64,000 nucleotides of DNA from Gemmatimonadota bacterium (GTDB lineage: Bacteria; Gemmatimonadota; Gemmatimonadetes; Gemmatimonadales; GWC2-71-9). The stretch is taken from NCBI GenBank assembly GCA_003223395.1, contig QHUZ01000022.1:1-64000 (forward strand). The letters are read 5' to 3'. The notes beneath the pieces were generated by a model, which was given only the letters and a program-made list of their open reading frames with translations, was not told the origin of the DNA and did no database searches. This document shows, in pieces, positions 21,070 through 32,000 of this stretch (its first letter is position 1; the number at the start of each line of letters is the position of its first letter). A program made the translations under genes and the position numbers.

Positions 21070-21842
21070 CCAAACCGCCCGGTGATGTACGCCTCAGTCT
21101 GCTCGACCTTCGGCTTGGTGAAGAGTTCGTCGGTGCGTCCGACCTCGATGAGGCTACCGAGATACATGAACGCCGTACAGTCGGAGACGCGTGCCGCCTG
21201 CTGCATGTTGTGGGTCACGATCACGATCGTGTAGAGGCGCTTCAATGCGTGGCACAGCTCTTCGATGCGTTGCGTTCCCGCGGGGTCCAGTGAGGCTGTG
21301 GGCTCGTCGAGCAGCAGAATCTCCGGCTGGGGAGCGACCGCGCGCGCGATGCAGAGCCGCTGCTGCTGTCCACCCGACAAATCGAGCGCACTGGTGTGCA
21401 GCCGATCCTTCACTTCCTCCCACAGCGCCGCCTGTTGCAGCGCGCGGGACACGGCATCGTCCAGCTCCGGTCTCGGCTTGCGTCCGTTGACCTTGAGCCC
21501 CGCAGCGACGTTGTCGTAGATCGACATCGTCGGGAACGGCGTGGGACGCTGGAAGACCATCCCGATGCGGCGCCGCAGCTCGACCGGATTCACATCGGGA
21601 GCGTAGATGTTCACGGTGTCGAGCAAGACTTCGCCATCGACGGTCGCGCCCGCGGTCAGCTCGTGCATGCGGTTCAGGCAGCGGAGCAGCGTGCTCTTGC
21701 CGCATCCCGACGGGCCGATGATCGCCGTGACGGTGTTCGCGGGGAACAGGAGGGACACATCCCGCACCGCGCGATGTTGTCCGAACAGCGCCGTGAGATG
21801 GGCTGTCTCGAGCCGCAGCCGAGTGTTAGCGGATGCTACCAT
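21066..21842 (-). CDS. pstB: Phosphate ABC transporter ATP-binding protein PstB (copy 1)
   Basis: [48 protein letters not shown]. Confidence 0.95.
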   Translation of the reverse strand: MVASANTRLRLETAHLTALFGQHRAVRDVSLLFPANTVTAIIGPSGCGKSTLLRCLNRMHELTAGATVDGEVLLDTVNIYAPDVNPVELRRRIGMVFQRPTPFPTMSIYDNVAAGLKVNGRKPRPELDDAVSRALQQAALWEEVKDRLHTSALDLSGGQQQRLCIARAVAPQPEILLLDEPTASLDPAGTQRIEELCHALKRLYTIVIVTHNMQQAARVSDCTAFMYLGSLIEVGRTDELFTKPKVEQTEAYITGRFG

Positions 21843-22674
21843 AGCGTTGCCGCGTGACCCAACGGGCGGCGAGCGAGATGATCAGCACCAGCCCCATCAG
21901 CACGAGCGCGGATGCCCACGCGATCCGATGCCACTCATCGAACGGGCCGGTGGCGTACACGTAGATCTGGAGTGACAGGGTCTGCATCGGCTGGTTGACG
22001 TTCACCGTGAAGTTCAGGTTGCCCAGCGCCGTGAAGAGGAGCGGCGCGGTCTCCCCCGCAATGCGGGCGATTCCCACGAGGCAGCCGGTGACGATGCCGC
22101 CCATCGCGGTGCGCGCCACGACTTTCAGCGACGTCCGCCAGCGCGGGTACCCGAGCGCCAGCGCCGCCTCGCGCAACGAATTGGGCACCAGGCGCACCAT
22201 CTCCTCGGTGGTGCGCGCCAGCATCGGGATCATCAGGATCGCGAGCGCGACACTGCCCGCGAGCGCCGAGAAGTGTCCGGTCGGCTTGACGATGAACGTC
22301 CACCCCACGATGCCGACGACGATCGACGGCGTCCCATTCAAGACGTCCGCGATGAATCGCACCAGGAACCCCAGCCGTCCGGAGCCGTACTCGGCCAGAT
22401 ACATCCCCGCGCCGACGCCGATCGGCACCCCGATCAACGCGGCAACCCCGACGATGATCGCGGTCCCCACGATGGCGTTGGCCACACCGCCCCCCGATTG
22501 TCCTGCGGGCACGGGGCTCTTGGTGAAGAACGCCCAGTCGATCGACGAGGCGCCCTTCACGATGAGATTGCCCAGGATCAGCACCAGGGCGAGCACCGCG
22601 GTGAACGAGAGGATGACGACGAGCGCCGTCATGATGCGGCTCGTTAGGTGGCGGCGAAACGCGCTCGCGCTCAC
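21826..22674 (-). CDS. pstA: Phosphate ABC transporter permease PstA
   Basis: Binding-protein-dependent permease; [28 protein letters not shown]. Confidence 0.94.
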   Translation of the reverse strand: MSASAFRRHLTSRIMTALVVILSFTAVLALVLILGNLIVKGASSIDWAFFTKSPVPAGQSGGGVANAIVGTAIIVGVAALIGVPIGVGAGMYLAEYGSGRLGFLVRFIADVLNGTPSIVVGIVGWTFIVKPTGHFSALAGSVALAILMIPMLARTTEEMVRLVPNSLREAALALGYPRWRTSLKVVARTAMGGIVTGCLVGIARIAGETAPLLFTALGNLNFTVNVNQPMQTLSLQIYVYATGPFDEWHRIAWASALVLMGLVLIISLAARWVTRQRYGSIR

Positions 22675-23615
22675 AGTGCTCGGCTTCCCACCGCTGCGCC
22701 GCGCGCGACGCGCCAGATCAGAATGCGCGCGATGGCGTTCACTGCCACCGTCAACACAAAGAGGATCAGGCCGACTTCCATGAGGGCGGACTGGTACGTA
22801 GCGGTGGTCGCTTCACTGAACTCGTTTGCGATTGCGGCCGCCATCGTGTAGGCCGGCTGGAGCAGCGACACGCTGATGTCGTGGCGGTTTCCGATCACCA
22901 TCGTCACCGCCATCGTCTCTCCCAGCGCGCGGCCGAGACCGAGGATGATGGCGCCGATCAATCCGGCGCGCCCGTACGGCAGCACGGCCGAGCGTACGGC
23001 TTCCCAGCGCGTCGCGCCCATCGCGAGTGCCGCTTCGCGCTGGCTCGTGGGGACGGCGAGCAGCACTTCGCGCGATACGGCGGCGATGTACGGCACGATC
23101 ATGATCGCGAGAATGACACCACCTGCCAGCAGCGAATTGCCATAGAACACGCCCTGGAGGAACGGCGTCCAACCGAACACCGCTTTGAGCGGCGGCACGA
23201 CGTAGCTGCGCAGAAAGGGAATCAGGACAAAGATCCCCCACATGCCGTAGACGACGCTGGGAATCGCGGCGAGCAGCTCGACCAGAAAGGCCACCGGCTG
23301 GCGCAGCCGGCGCGGCGCGAACTCCGTCAGGAAAATCGCCACGCTGAGGGCGAGCGGCACAGCGATCAGCAATGCCAGCAGGGACGACGCCAGCGTGCCG
23401 AAGATCATGGGCGCCGCGCCGTACACCTCGCTCACGGGATCCCAGGTTGACGTCACGAGGAATGACGCACCGAACCGCTTGACCGCCGGCCATGCGTTCG
23501 TGAACAGGACGCCGAGGATGATGACGATCAGCAGCGGGAGGGCGAGCGCGAATCCGGTCAGCACCTGCCGATAAATGCGGTCGCTGCGATCTCTGCCGAG
23601 GAGGGGACTGGTCAT
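22671..23615 (-). CDS. pstC: Phosphate ABC transporter permease PstC
   Basis: QREAALAMGATRWEAVRSAVLPYGRAGLIGAIILGLGRALGETMAV. Confidence 0.94.
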   Translation of the reverse strand: MTSPLLGRDRSDRIYRQVLTGFALALPLLIVIILGVLFTNAWPAVKRFGASFLVTSTWDPVSEVYGAAPMIFGTLASSLLALLIAVPLALSVAIFLTEFAPRRLRQPVAFLVELLAAIPSVVYGMWGIFVLIPFLRSYVVPPLKAVFGWTPFLQGVFYGNSLLAGGVILAIMIVPYIAAVSREVLLAVPTSQREAALAMGATRWEAVRSAVLPYGRAGLIGAIILGLGRALGETMAVTMVIGNRHDISVSLLQPAYTMAAAIANEFSEATTATYQSALMEVGLILFVLTVAVNAIARILIWRVARGAAVGSRAL

Positions 23616-23666
23616 CGCGCCGGAAACCTACCGGCGCTCCATGGACTGTCCGTCACAGCGGTGTAA

Positions 23667-23710
23667 CGGAATTGTCACCGAGAGGAGGGCGCCTCCCGGT
23701 GACAATTCCG
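23667..23710. promoter_or_regulatory. pstS-pstC intercistronic hairpin (perfect 14-bp arms)
   Basis: cggaattgtcaccg (23667-23680) and cggtgacaattccg (23697-23710), 16-nt loop. Confidence 0.8.
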
Positions 23711-23715
23711 CCTGC

Positions 23716-24756
23716 TTACAGGACTGCGCGACCGCCTGCGGTGACGCTCTTGAGGTGCGCCTGAATCCAGGGGCGCAGCTGCTGCGGCAGCGGGGCGTAA
23801 CCGAGCTCCGGGGCTTTCGCCTGGCCCTCGCTCTCCGCCCACCAGATGAACTGCACCAGCGACCGCGCCTTCGCCGTGTCGCTGTAGCTCTTGTGCACCA
23901 GCAGCCAGGTGAAGCTCGCGGCTGGATACGCCCGCGCGCCCGGCGAGTTGGTGATCGAAACCCGGAAGTCGGTATTCGGGCCCATCTCCTTCATTGCACC
24001 GGCGGCAGCGGCAGTCACCGACTCGAGCGAGGCGGTGATCCAGTTGCCCGACTGATTCTTCAGCACCGCGAACGGCATCTTGTTGATCAGGGCGTATCCG
24101 AGCTCGATGTAGCCGATCGCGCCCGGCGTCTGCCGGACGGTTGCGGCGACACCTTCATTGCCCCGGCCACCGAGACCGACCGGCCAGCTGACCGACGTGC
24201 CCTTGCCGACCTTCTGGGCCCACTCGGGGCTGACCTTCGAGAGGTAGTCGGTCCAGACGAACGACGTGCCCGAGCCGTCGGAGCGGTGCACGACGATGAT
24301 GTCCTGGTTCGGCAGCGTGACGCCGGGATTGATGCTTGCCAACCGGGCGTCATTCCACTTCGTGACTTTGCCGAGGAAGATGTCTGCGAGGACGTCAGGC
24401 GAGATGCGAATCGGCTGCGAAACCTCGGGCAGCGTGTATGCCGCCACGACCGCGCCCAGCACCATCGGGATGTGGAGCACGTTGCCCTGGATCGCGGTGA
24501 TGGCCGAGTCGCTCATCGGAGCGTCGGTGGCGCCAAAATCGACAGTGCCGTCCGAGAACTGACGAATGCCGCCGCCAGATCCGATCGACTGATAGTTCAA
24601 CTTCACGTCGGGATGCGACTGATTGTACGTGAGCATCCAGTCCGAATAGATGATGTTCGGGAACGTCGCCCCGGCGCCGTTCAGCGTGACCTGCGCGGCC
24701 GCCGGGAGGGCGGTGCCGAGCAGGGCGGCGAGGGAGAGATAGCGTGTGGGCTTCAC
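23716..24756 (-). CDS. pstS: Phosphate-binding protein PstS
   Basis: LNGAGATFPNIIYSDWM, SIGSGGGIRQFSDGTVDFGATDAPMSD, SDGSGTSFVWTDYLS. Confidence 0.96.
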   Translation of the reverse strand: MKPTRYLSLAALLGTALPAAAQVTLNGAGATFPNIIYSDWMLTYNQSHPDVKLNYQSIGSGGGIRQFSDGTVDFGATDAPMSDSAITAIQGNVLHIPMVLGAVVAAYTLPEVSQPIRISPDVLADIFLGKVTKWNDARLASINPGVTLPNQDIIVVHRSDGSGTSFVWTDYLSKVSPEWAQKVGKGTSVSWPVGLGGRGNEGVAATVRQTPGAIGYIELGYALINKMPFAVLKNQSGNWITASLESVTAAAAGAMKEMGPNTDFRVSITNSPGARAYPAASFTWLLVHKSYSDTAKARSLVQFIWWAESEGQAKAPELGYAPLPQQLRPWIQAHLKSVTAGGRAVL

Positions 24757-24785
24757 AGAGGTTGTCCTCTCGTCAGGGTCGGGTT

Positions 24786-25784
24786 TCAGAACACGAACTG
24801 CGCTTGAAACAGCGCTTGATTGGTTGCAGTCGCGCCGCTCTCAAACGACTGGCGATCGAGGTCTGCGAGCAGCCGCACGTTGGGCGACAGCTGATACGAG
24901 ACGCCGCCGATGATGCGGGTGTTTTTGTTGTTGGCGACGGACGTATTGGGATCGACGATATCGACGCGCCCGATCACCGCAATCTTGCTGTTCGTCAAGT
25001 GATAGACCCCGAACGCGCTAATGATGCTCCCGGTCTGCGTCGAGTCTTTCCTGGAGACGTACTCTCCGGCGAGTGTCAGCAGTTGTGACCGGTAAGAGAC
25101 CTGGCCGAGGAAGCGGTTGCGGTCATTGCCGGCGAATGCGGGCCCGTATTTGCCCACGCCCGCGTACCCCGTGAGGCGCAGGCCCCCAACGCGGCTGGCG
25201 TCGTTCGTCGTCATGACTCGGACCGAGACACGCGCCTCGAGATCCTTGTGGAAGTCGCCGGTGCCGCCCGAGTAGCCTTCCCCGTTGACGACCGCGACCT
25301 GGCCGTTCACCTGGTCATTGTTCCATTTGCCGTCCACTCCGAAGCCGATGTCCGACGACGTCAAGGCGCCGTTGCGGTCGACCGCGATTGTGCCCTGCAT
25401 GCGGTAGTCCCACAGTGTTTCCTCGAAGTCCACGAACGGCGTCTGCATCATGCCTAGCTTGTAGGTGAGGCTGCTGCCGGATGGCGTCCACGCCGCGAAG
25501 GCGTACTTGAGGCGGACCACCTGGTTCGTGACGCCGCTCGGGATGATGTCGGCCGTCACCCGGGTGGTGATGCCGCCTGAAAAGCGGCCAAGGACGTTCA
25601 CGTACGCGCGCGTGACGTCGAAGGTGTTGGTGTGAACCGCGGCGTCTGTGTACTGATACTGCGTGTAGACGACGCCTCCGACGGTTACTTGCGGGGCCTG
25701 CGCAGCGGGCGCCTGCGCTGCCGCAGGCAGCGCGACGATGCTCAGTGCGCTCAGCACTGCCAAGAGCCTTGCGTGCACGGTCAC
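24786..25784 (-). CDS. OprP/OprO-like (phosphate-selective) porin
   Basis: Signal peptide, YTQYQYTDAAVHTNTFDVTRAYVNVLGRFSGGITTRVTADI, C-terminal QAQFVF outer-membrane signature. Confidence 0.8.
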   Translation of the reverse strand: MTVHARLLAVLSALSIVALPAAAQAPAAQAPQVTVGGVVYTQYQYTDAAVHTNTFDVTRAYVNVLGRFSGGITTRVTADIIPSGVTNQVVRLKYAFAAWTPSGSSLTYKLGMMQTPFVDFEETLWDYRMQGTIAVDRNGALTSSDIGFGVDGKWNNDQVNGQVAVVNGEGYSGGTGDFHKDLEARVSVRVMTTNDASRVGGLRLTGYAGVGKYGPAFAGNDRNRFLGQVSYRSQLLTLAGEYVSRKDSTQTGSIISAFGVYHLTNSKIAVIGRVDIVDPNTSVANNKNTRIIGGVSYQLSPNVRLLADLDRQSFESGATATNQALFQAQFVF

Positions 25785-25860
25785 TCCTCAAGACGTGGGT
25801 AAATGTTGACTGCGCTCACGGGTGGAAACCTGGTCAGTCGGCATCACTGGCGTGAGTCGG

Positions 25861-25882
25861 CGTTGTCACGATTTCGTAACAG
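25861..25882 (-). promoter_or_regulatory. Putative Pho box upstream of the porin
   Basis: Minus strand CTGTTACGAAATCGTGACAACG: TGTTAC / CGTGAC at 11-bp period, about 77 bp upstream of the start codon. Confidence 0.4.
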
Positions 25883-26026
25883 CCACACGCGCAGATAGCG
25901 GAGCCGTGCTGGCCTCCGCTACCTGGGCACCCGGACGGTCGGCCGTGCAATCCGCCGCCGGGCACAGAGAGGACGATTAGCGCAGAAAGAGGGCGGACGC
26001 GCCGATAGCGCCGGCCAGCCCAAGTA

Positions 26027-26512
26027 CTACGCGGCGAACGGGGCCGCTCCCGTGCCCGCCAGAACGGCCGCGCTCGCGTACTGCTTGAGCAGCGCGATGC
26101 TCTCGCGGAAGCCGCCCGCATCGGCGGCACCGACCGCCAGACCGGAGGCCATCGCTTCGAGGGCCACGAGGCCGCACGTCGCGGTTCGGGATGGGAGCAC
26201 ACAGATGTCCGCGCTCGCATAAACGTCCGCGAGCTTGTCGCGATCGAGGAAGCGCGCGACGACGGCGAACTGGGGCAGCGACAGCCGGATCGCCGGATAC
26301 GGCGGGAAGGACGCGGACGGAATGCGCAGCTGCGTCGGGTCCAGACTCGCGTAGCCAGGATACCGCGGTGCGACGATCGCGACGTTGTGGCCGAATTCGC
26401 GGAGCACATTCGCGATCCGGACGACCACTGTCGTGACGCCGTTGACCTGCGGCGTGTAGGTGTCGGTGACGAGCGCAATTCGCACGCGCCAATGTTGCGC
26501 GCGGCCGGTCAA
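26027..26512 (-). pseudogene. GT4-type glycosyltransferase with central and C-terminal parts missing
   Basis: N-terminal RIALVTDTYTPQVNGVTTVVVRIANVLREFGHNVAIVAPRYPGY joined in frame to RDKLADVYASADICVLPSRTATCGLVALEAMASGLAV; only 161 aa vs about 380 aa expected. Confidence 0.75.
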
Positions 26513-26550
26513 CGGTCGGTGACGTACGCGTTACGGCTGTGTAACGAGGG

Positions 26551-28260
26551 CTAAGTCGCGAAGTACAAAAGGATTGTGGTGCCGCGGCCGAGCTCGCTCT
26601 CGGCTTCGACGCGGCCGCCATGAGCCTCGACGAGGTGTTTGACGATGGCCAAGCCGAGCCCGGTGCCGCCTTCCTGGCGCGACCGACCGGGGTCCACGCG
26701 GTAGAAGCGCTCGAAGATGCGGGGCAGGTGATCCGCCCCAATGCCGGAGCCGGTGTCACTGACTCGCACGACAATGTGGTCTCCGGCTCGCTGCGCGGCG
26801 ACCCGGATCTTGCCGCCCTGCGGCGTGTGCCGAAGGGCGTTGTCGAACAGGTTCGTGAAGATCTGCCGCAGTGCCTCGGGGTCGCTGTCGATGGACGCCG
26901 CGTGCGTTGCGCTCTCGAACGCAATCTCCCGGCTCGCGGCGCGCTCGGCGAACGGACGCCATGCCTCACGTGCGGCCGCCTCGACGTCAACCGGTCGCGG
27001 TTCGGGCTCCCAGGCTCCCGATTCGATGCGCGACAGATCGAGCAGGTCATCGACCAGGCGCTGCATGCGGCGAGCATTCTCGACGATCGTTTGGGCGAAG
27101 CCCGTGGCCTGCGCGTCCAGCGACTCGCTCGCCAGCGTTTCGGCGTAGCCGGCGATCGCCGTTAGCGGCGTCTTCAGCTCGTGCGACACGTTCGCCACGA
27201 AATCGCGCCGGACGGTTTCGAGGCGCCGCAGGCTCGTGACGTCACTGAGCACGAGGAGTGTGCCGCCTTCGGCCAGCGGCCGCGCGGAGAAGACGACGGT
27301 GCGGTCCCCGAGGTCCAGCTCCCGTCCCTCGACGACCGCGCCGGTCAGGACCTCGCGCATGAGCGCGCGATGCGCGCGGTCGTGGAACAGCTCGCCGAGC
27401 GGCGGCAGCGGCTCCGTCTCGCCATAGCCGAGCAGCTGGCGCGCCGCCGCGTTGGTTTCGATGACGACGCCACGCCCGTCGGCGGCGAGGACGCCGTCCG
27501 ACAGCGCTTCGAGGAGCGTGCGGGATTCCTCGCGCTCGCGCCGCAAGTCGTCGAAGCGCCGCTCCAGCTCGTGGTGCATGGCTCGGAGCGAGTCCACGTG
27601 ATGCGCCAGCTCCGGCACCCGTACGTCCGGGAATTCGGCCGGACGACCGGCGGCGATGTCCCGGGCCGCGTCCGCGATGCGCAGCAGCGGCCGCGCGAGC
27701 GCGCGGGCGAGCAGCCACGCGACGAAGCCTGCGGCGACCAGCATCAGGAGTCCGGCGACCGCGACCGCACGTTGTACCGCGTGGACCTGCGCGTCTACCA
27801 CGGCCAGCGTCGTGGAGACACGCGTGATCGCAATTCCGGAAGGTCCGTCGCGGACCGCCACGTACAGCTGGCGTTCGTTGGTCGACACGCTCAGGCGCTC
27901 GTTCATTCCGACGCCACGCGCCGAGTCGAACGCCGCGCGGACCTCGGGGCGGTTGCGATGATTCTCGAGGCGAGGAAGGGCATCGCGGCCGAATTCCGTG
28001 TCGCCGCGGACGTGGCCCGCGGAGTCGATGAGGGTCACGCGACGTCCCAGCCGCGCGCCCGCGAGCGCGGCGAAGTCCGGCCAGTGCGAGGAATCGGGCG
28101 GAGTGACGGTGGCGACTAGTCGCGCTTCGCGTTCCAGCTCGTTGGCGATCTGCTGCTCGAGGTGCCGCCGGAGCAGCACGTCGGTGGCGAGGATGGATCC
28201 CACGACCGCGGCAGTCACGAGCAATCCGATGCTCGCGAAGAGCCGCGTGGCGAGTCTCAT
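26551..28260 (-). CDS. phoR: Phosphate regulon-type sensor histidine kinase PhoR
   Basis: HAMP, PAS, FVANVSHELKTPLTAIAGYAETL, GTGLGLAIVKHLVEAHGG; overlaps phoB by ATGA. Confidence 0.9.
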   Translation of the reverse strand: MRLATRLFASIGLLVTAAVVGSILATDVLLRRHLEQQIANELEREARLVATVTPPDSSHWPDFAALAGARLGRRVTLIDSAGHVRGDTEFGRDALPRLENHRNRPEVRAAFDSARGVGMNERLSVSTNERQLYVAVRDGPSGIAITRVSTTLAVVDAQVHAVQRAVAVAGLLMLVAAGFVAWLLARALARPLLRIADAARDIAAGRPAEFPDVRVPELAHHVDSLRAMHHELERRFDDLRREREESRTLLEALSDGVLAADGRGVVIETNAAARQLLGYGETEPLPPLGELFHDRAHRALMREVLTGAVVEGRELDLGDRTVVFSARPLAEGGTLLVLSDVTSLRRLETVRRDFVANVSHELKTPLTAIAGYAETLASESLDAQATGFAQTIVENARRMQRLVDDLLDLSRIESGAWEPEPRPVDVEAAAREAWRPFAERAASREIAFESATHAASIDSDPEALRQIFTNLFDNALRHTPQGGKIRVAAQRAGDHIVVRVSDTGSGIGADHLPRIFERFYRVDPGRSRQEGGTGLGLAIVKHLVEAHGGRVEAESELGRGTTILLYFAT

Positions 28261-29015
28261 GTGCGACGGCGCCGCGGAGCGGGCGTAGGTCGCTTTGGCG
28301 GGGTGACCGGCTCGCGGAACCGGTAGCCGACGGCGCGCACGGTTTCGATCCAATCACCGGCCGCGCCGAGCTTGGTGCGGAGGCGTTGGACGTGCATGTC
28401 CACCGTACGCGTCTGAATGTCGGGCTGCGCTTGCCAGACCGATTCGAGCAGCTGCGAGCGCGACTGTACCCGGTCACGGCGCTCGATCAAGCGCTCGAGC
28501 AGCTTGAACTCCGTGGCGGTGAGCTCGACTTCCTTGCCGTCCGCGGTGACGCGATGGGCCGTGCGGTCGACGACGATCGGGCCGCCGACCAACCGGCCGC
28601 CGGCCGCCACCGGTGGCGCGGCGAGACGACGCAGGATCGCGCCGACCCGCAGCACCAGCTCCTTGGGGGAGAAGGGCTTGGCCAGGTAGTCGTCGGCGCC
28701 GAGGGAGAGGCCCTTGATGCGATCGGGCTCTTCTTTGCGGGCCGTCAACAGCAACACGCCGACGTCGCGCGTCTCGTCGCGACGGCGCAACTCCGCGAGC
28801 ACCTCGAATCCGGAGTGCCCCGGCAGCATGAGATCGAGGACGACCAGATCGGGGCGTTCCTCGCGGGCCGAACGGAGCGCGTCCGCGCCGGTGCCGGCGG
28901 TGGTGACGCGGTAGCCGTCCTTTGCAAGGTGATACGCGACGAGCGCCGTGATATCGGGCTCGTCGTCCACGACGAGGATGCGATGTGGGGCGGCTGCCGC
29001 CGACTCATTCGCCAT
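28257..29015 (-). CDS. phoB: Response regulator PhoB-like (REC-winged helix)
   Basis: ILVVDDEPDITALVAYHL, LVVLDLMLPGHSG, C-terminal OmpR-type HTH RTVDMHVQRLRTKLG. Confidence 0.93.
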   Translation of the reverse strand: MANESAAAAPHRILVVDDEPDITALVAYHLAKDGYRVTTAGTGADALRSAREERPDLVVLDLMLPGHSGFEVLAELRRRDETRDVGVLLLTARKEEPDRIKGLSLGADDYLAKPFSPKELVLRVGAILRRLAAPPVAAGGRLVGGPIVVDRTAHRVTADGKEVELTATEFKLLERLIERRDRVQSRSQLLESVWQAQPDIQTRTVDMHVQRLRTKLGAAGDWIETVRAVGYRFREPVTPPKRPTPAPRRRRT

Positions 29016-29069
29016 GAGCAGGCCGGAAGGTAGCGCGGGCGACGCTCGTTTCGCAATTTTGAGCGCACT

Positions 29070-32000
29070 ATGCACCTCTTCTCTGCGTTGCTCATCGCGC
29101 TTCAGGCGGCTTCCGTTCCCGATACCGCGCACATCGTCGTCGTCGCTACGACCGACGTGCACGGGCGGGTCTTCGGCTGGGACTACGTTCGTGACGCCGC
29201 CGCCCCGGGCGGACTCTCGCGCGCCGCCACCGCGCTCGAGACCCTACGTGCTCGCTATCCCGGCCAGATCGTGCTGGTCGATGCCGGCGATCTCCTCCAG
29301 GGCAACCCCTTCGCGACGTTCTTCGGCCACTACGACAAGCGCCAGCCGCACCCGATCGTCGATGCGATGAACGCGCTGCAGTACGACGTAGTGACGCCGG
29401 GCAACCACGACTTCGATTTCGGCGTCGATTTCCTGCGTCGTGCCGCGGCACAGGCCACCTATCGCTACGTCTCGGCGAATGTCGAGGACTCGAGTGGCGC
29501 GTCGCTATTCCCCAAGACGGTGATCCTGCCGCGCGGCGCGGTGAAGGTCGGCGTCACGGGGTTCACCACGCCAGGGACGATGCTGTGGGATCGCGCCCAG
29601 CTCGCGGCTGGGCACGTGCGCGTGCGGCGCATCGCCGGCGCCGCGCCGTCGGCGCTGGCACGGCTGGAGGGCGAAGGCGCGGACCTGAAGGTCGTGGTGA
29701 TCCACAGCGGCTTCGGCGAATCGAGCTACGACACCGCAGGCGTGGGCGCAGAGAACGACGCCGCGGCGCTAGCGGCGGTAAACCCGAAACCGGACGTCGT
29801 GATCGTCGGGCACACACACCGCGAAATGCGCGATACCGTGATCAATGGCGTGCATTTCGTGCAGCCGAAGAACTGGGTGCAGAGTCTCGCCGTCGTGCAC
29901 GTGTCGCTCGCGCGAGACTCGACGCGGCGCTATCACGTGACGGCGGTTCGCGCGGAGCTGATTCCGCTGGGGAACGTGGCCGAATCGCCTCGCTTCACGC
30001 AGCGGCTCACCGCGGCGCATGAAGCCGCCCGGCTGTGGGCTGGCACGGCGGTGGGCAACGCGGGCCCGGGATTCGATGCCCGATACACCCGCGTGCAGGA
30101 CACGCCACTGCTCGATTTCATCAATGAGGTGCAGCGTCGCAAGGCAGGAGCGCAGCTGTCTGCCGCGGCGGCGTTCGACGTCCAGCCGGGGCTCCCTGAG
30201 GGCGACGTCCATCAGCGCGACGTCGCGGGGGTCTACCCCTACGAGAACACGCTCCGCGTGGTCCGGATCTCGGGCCAGCAGCTGCGCGCGTACCTCGAAC
30301 ACTCCGCACGCTACTTCCGCACGTACGAGCCCGGCCAGCCGATCCTCAACGACAGCGTCGCGGGCTATAACTACGATGTCGTGAGCGGAGTGGCCTATAA
30401 CATCGATCTGTCCCGGCCGGCAGGCCAACGCATTCGCGGCCTCGCCTTTAACGGCAAAATCGTCCAGCCCACCGATACCTTCACACTGGCCCTGAACAGC
30501 TATCGGCAGGGCGGGGGCGGCGGTTATTCGATGCTCGCCGGCGCGCCGCTCATCTACGACAAGGGTGAAGACATTCGCGAGCTGCTCGTGGACGAGATTC
30601 GCCGCGCGCGCACGATCCAGGCGGCCGCCTATCTGCGGCCGAGCTGGGCGATCATCCCCGATCTCGCGCGCGCCGCCGCGCGCGCCGCGTTCGCGCCCGC
30701 CGCGGCCCCGCTCAGCACCAGAGACAGCACGCTGCTGCGCGTGCTCACGACGAGCGATCTCCACGGACAACTGGAGCCGCGCGTCTGGGAGTGGTCGCAG
30801 AACCGGCCGGTCGGCGGCGTGGCGGCGCTGAAGCCGTGGCTCGACAGCCTCGCCCACGTCTGTGGCTGCGCGTCGGTGCGGCTCGACGCTGGTGACGAGA
30901 TGCAGGGGACTTTGCTGTCGAATTCCACGTTCGGTCGCGGCACGATCGACGCCCTGAATGCGCTCGGCATCGATGCCGCGGCTATAGGTAATCACGAGTT
31001 CGACTGGTCACTCGACACGCTGCGCGCCCGCATGAGCCAGGCGAAATATCCGTTCCTCTCGGCGAACATCACGAACGCCGCGGGCACCGCGCGTCCCGAC
31101 TGGGCGACGCCGTGGAAGCTCGTGACGAAGAGCGGCGTGAAGATCGCAGTGATCGGCCTGACGACGACCGAGACGCCGACGAGCACGGCATCCCGCAACA
31201 TCCAGGGTCTCGCGTTCGGGGACGGCGCGCAGGCGATCAAGCGTTATCTGCCGGAGGCGCGAGCCGCTGCCGACTTCGTGATCGTCGTAGCCCACGTCGG
31301 GGCGCTGTGCGACTCGAGCACCGGCGGGGGGAACAGCGCCGCCTGTCACGGCGAGATCCTCGACGTTGCGCGCCAGCTCGATTCCGGGTCCGTCGATCTG
31401 ATTGTCGCGGGGCACACGCACATACGGGTGAATACGGTGGTTCACGGGATCCCGATCGTGGAGGCGCAATCGAGTGGCCGTTCGGTCGGCATCGTCGATT
31501 TCGTCCGCACTGGCGGCCGGCGCGAAGTGCGCGTTCAGCTCGTCACGCCCTATGCCGATCAAGTCAAACCGGATGTGGCGTTGACCGACGCGCTCGGCCA
31601 CCAGCAACAAGCGGTGCGAAATCTTACCGAGCGGGTCGTCGCTCGCCTCAAGATCCCGCTGAAGCGGGCGGGCGACGAATATGGGTTGGGCCGCCTCATT
31701 GCCGACGCCCAGCGCGCCGCCGGCCGCGCCGACGTCGCGATCATGAACAACGGGGGCATCCGCGCCGATCTGCCCGAGGGCACGATCAACTGGGGTCAGG
31801 TCTACCAGGTGCAGCCGTTCCAGAACCGGTTGCTGCGGTTCACGGTCAAGGGCTCGGTGTTGGAGGAGGCGCTGGAGCAGTGCGTGGCGGGGAAGGATCA
31901 TCTGCCGGACTGTCACATCGCCGGCACGGAAGTGTGGTACGATGCCGGCAAGGAGCCGGGGAAGCGTGTCAGCCGCGTTCGCGTGAGTGGCAAAGACCTC

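Noticed and set aside
20299-21842. pstB duplication as assembly artefact
   Set aside because: The two genes differ throughout, so they are genuine paralogues rather than duplicated sequence.
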